From assembly GCA_002397315.1 (NCBI GenBank), contig DHAE01000004.1:124001-188000 (forward strand): a DNA stretch of 64,000 nucleotides, read 5' to 3'. The notes under the pieces are model-generated. The model was not told where the DNA came from. It did not search any database and saw only the letters and a program-made list of their open reading frames with translations. Shown here piece after piece: positions 62,833 to 64,000 of this stretch; the first letter of the stretch is position 1, and the number at the start of each line of letters is the position of its first letter. The stretch comes from Comamonadaceae bacterium UBA4962. Lineage in GTDB: Bacteria; Pseudomonadota; Gammaproteobacteria; Burkholderiales; Burkholderiaceae_C. The position numbers and the translations under genes were made by a program.

Positions 62833-63744
62833 ATGCCGAACCACCACCCGACTTCCCCCTCCCCGGCCGTCGATGGAGCGTCCGCGGCCCTGCCGCACGT
62901 GGACACCGGCTGCCGCTTCTGCACGGCCCTGCGTTCGGGCCCGTGGAACGCGCGGCGCGGCTTCCTGCTCGCGGCCGGCGCCGCCGTGGCCGCCCCGGCG
63001 CTCGCCCAGGTCGACGTGGGCTCCGCCTCGCAGATGCGGCGCCTCGTGCCGGCCGAGCAACTGGAGGCCGCCGCCGACCAGCAGTACGACCAGATGCTCG
63101 CCAAGGCCAAGGCCCAGCGCGCGCTCGCGGGCGACACGCATCCCCAGCTGGTGCGTCTGCGCGGCATCAGCCAGCGCCTGATCCCGTACTCCGCGCAATG
63201 GAACGACCGTGCGCGGCAGTGGCAGTGGGAGGTGAACCTGATCGGCAGCAAGCAGATCAACGCCTTCTGCATGCCGGGCGGCAAGATCGCCTTCTACACC
63301 GGCATCCTCGACCAGCTCAAGCTCAGCGACGACGAGGCCGCCATGGTCATGGGCCACGAGATGGCGCACGCCCTGCGCGAACATGCCCGCGCGCGCCTCG
63401 CCAAGACGCAGGCCACGAGCATGGGACTGTCGCTGGGTGCGCAGCTGCTGGGCCTGGGCGACCTGGGCAATGCCGCGGCCAACCTCGGCACGCAATTGAT
63501 CTCGCTCAAGTTCAGCCGCAGCGACGAAACCGAGGCCGATCTCGTCGGGCTGGAGATGGCGGCCCGCGGCGGCTACAACCCCGAATCCGCCGTGACGCTC
63601 TGGCGCAAGATGGGCGAGGCGACGGGCGGGCAGGGTGGCCTTGCGTTCCTCTCCACCCACCCCAGCGGCCCGGAACGCATCCGCGAGCTGGAGCAGAACG
63701 TTCCGCGCGTGCAGGGGCTCTACCAGGCCGCACGGCGCGGCTGA
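62833..63744 (+). CDS. M48-family metalloprotease (YggG/LoiP-like)
   Basis: 303 residues. A hydrophobic segment around 50-66 (GFLLAAGAAVAAPALAQ) resembles a signal peptide though it sits unusually far in, after a polar stretch with CRFC; a shorter start may be used. The zinc site is HEMAH in MGHEMAHALREH, and the third ligand glutamate lies in SRSDETEADLVGLEMAARGGYNP. The family degrades misfolded envelope proteins. THPSGPERIRELEQ is the usual C-terminal block. Confidence 0.9.
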   Translation: MPNHHPTSPSPAVDGASAALPHVDTGCRFCTALRSGPWNARRGFLLAAGAAVAAPALAQVDVGSASQMRRLVPAEQLEAAADQQYDQMLAKAKAQRALAGDTHPQLVRLRGISQRLIPYSAQWNDRARQWQWEVNLIGSKQINAFCMPGGKIAFYTGILDQLKLSDDEAAMVMGHEMAHALREHARARLAKTQATSMGLSLGAQLLGLGDLGNAAANLGTQLISLKFSRSDETEADLVGLEMAARGGYNPESAVTLWRKMGEATGGQGGLAFLSTHPSGPERIRELEQNVPRVQGLYQAARRG

Positions 63745-63768
63745 CGCAGGCCCTCCCGCGCCTGGGGC

Positions 63769-64000
63769 TCAGGTCCCGCCCACGAAGGGATTGCTGCGCC
63801 GCTCGCGGCCGAAGCTGCTCTCCGGCCCGTGTCCGGGGATGAACACCGTGTCGTCGCCCATGGGCCACAGCCGCTGCACGATGCTGTCGATCAGGTCCTG
63901 GTGGTTGCCCTGCGGGAAATCCGTGCGGCCGATGCTGCCGGCGAACAGCACGTCGCCCACGAAGCAGCGCTGGATCTGCGGCGCATGGAACACCACGTGG
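63769..64000 (-). CDS. Metallo-beta-lactamase-fold hydrolase, C-terminal part (glyoxalase II-like)
   Basis: The gene runs off the window edge; 77 C-terminal residues are seen. CFVGDVLFAGSIGRTDFPQGN holds the metal-ligand aspartate and VFIPGHGPESSFGRERRSNPFV the last metal histidine, both typical of YcbL/glyoxalase II-type hydrolases of the MBL fold. Substrate and N-terminal metal site HxHxDH are outside the window. Confidence 0.88.
   Translation of the reverse strand, partial: HVVFHAPQIQRCFVGDVLFAGSIGRTDFPQGNHQDLIDSIVQRLWPMGDDTVFIPGHGPESSFGRERRSNPFVGGT

Overview
The window is very G+C-rich, densely coding betaproteobacterial chromosome. Gene content (many Bug-type solute receptors, zf-CHCC gene behind ilvE, a TorF-like porin ahead of glnK-amtB, LplT-alr, a PIP box) points to the Comamonadaceae, most likely a plant-associated Acidovorax/Paracidovorax. 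The genus is inferred from gene order and style, not from a database search. I saw no rRNA, tRNA, CRISPR array, insertion sequence or prophage.

Left part (1-19 kb). The end of a DctB-like sensor kinase and its sigma-54 regulator are followed by a minus-strand catabolic operon (aconitase-type hydratase in two subunits, an isocitrate-lyase-family C-C lyase, a Bug receptor) with a divergent IclR regulator. Next come a chemoreceptor and a three-gene c-di-GMP operon (TonB receptor, YfiR-like protein, CHASE8-like GGDEF-EAL enzyme). The enzyme is frameshifted in a run of six C. A hybrid histidine kinase, an AlkB-like dioxygenase, a TacA-TacT toxin-antitoxin pair and comM follow.

Middle (19-45 kb). 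A porin-glnK-amtB nitrogen operon lies behind a sigma-54 promoter and an NtrC-type palindrome. After a hairpin repeat and a strong terminator with no gene in front of it come an SMP-30 lactonase, glcE, a DUF1275 protein, glcF, a ProQ/FinO RNA chaperone, a putative membrane-active effector with a possible immunity partner, glutathione peroxidase, a TRAP receptor, a DMT exporter, lplT, alr, a membrane protein, a peptide-type ABC receptor, fumarylacetoacetase, a second Bug receptor with a divergent IclR regulator and a perfect operator-like palindrome, a GST/ketopantoate-reductase-like pair, a lipoprotein and radA.

Right part (45-64 kb). ilvE and a zf-CHCC protein precede a surface-polysaccharide locus: O-antigen-ligase-like protein and three glycosyltransferases in one operon, with a related glycosyltransferase pointing the other way. 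Then come a nitronate monooxygenase, a LysR/MFS divergent pair, an OmpR-type two-component system and ampG. Next to ampG is a gene of unknown family whose upstream region carries a perfect PIP box (TTCGC-N15-TTCGT), the mark of HrpX-controlled type III secretion genes. An AraC regulator, an EamA transporter, an M48 metalloprotease and a truncated metallo-beta-lactamase-fold hydrolase close the window.

The most promising unknowns are the PIP-box gene (59300-60874), the putative effector/immunity pair (28281-29508), the TonB-YfiR-GGDEF-EAL operon with its homopolymer frameshift, and the aconitase/lyase operon.
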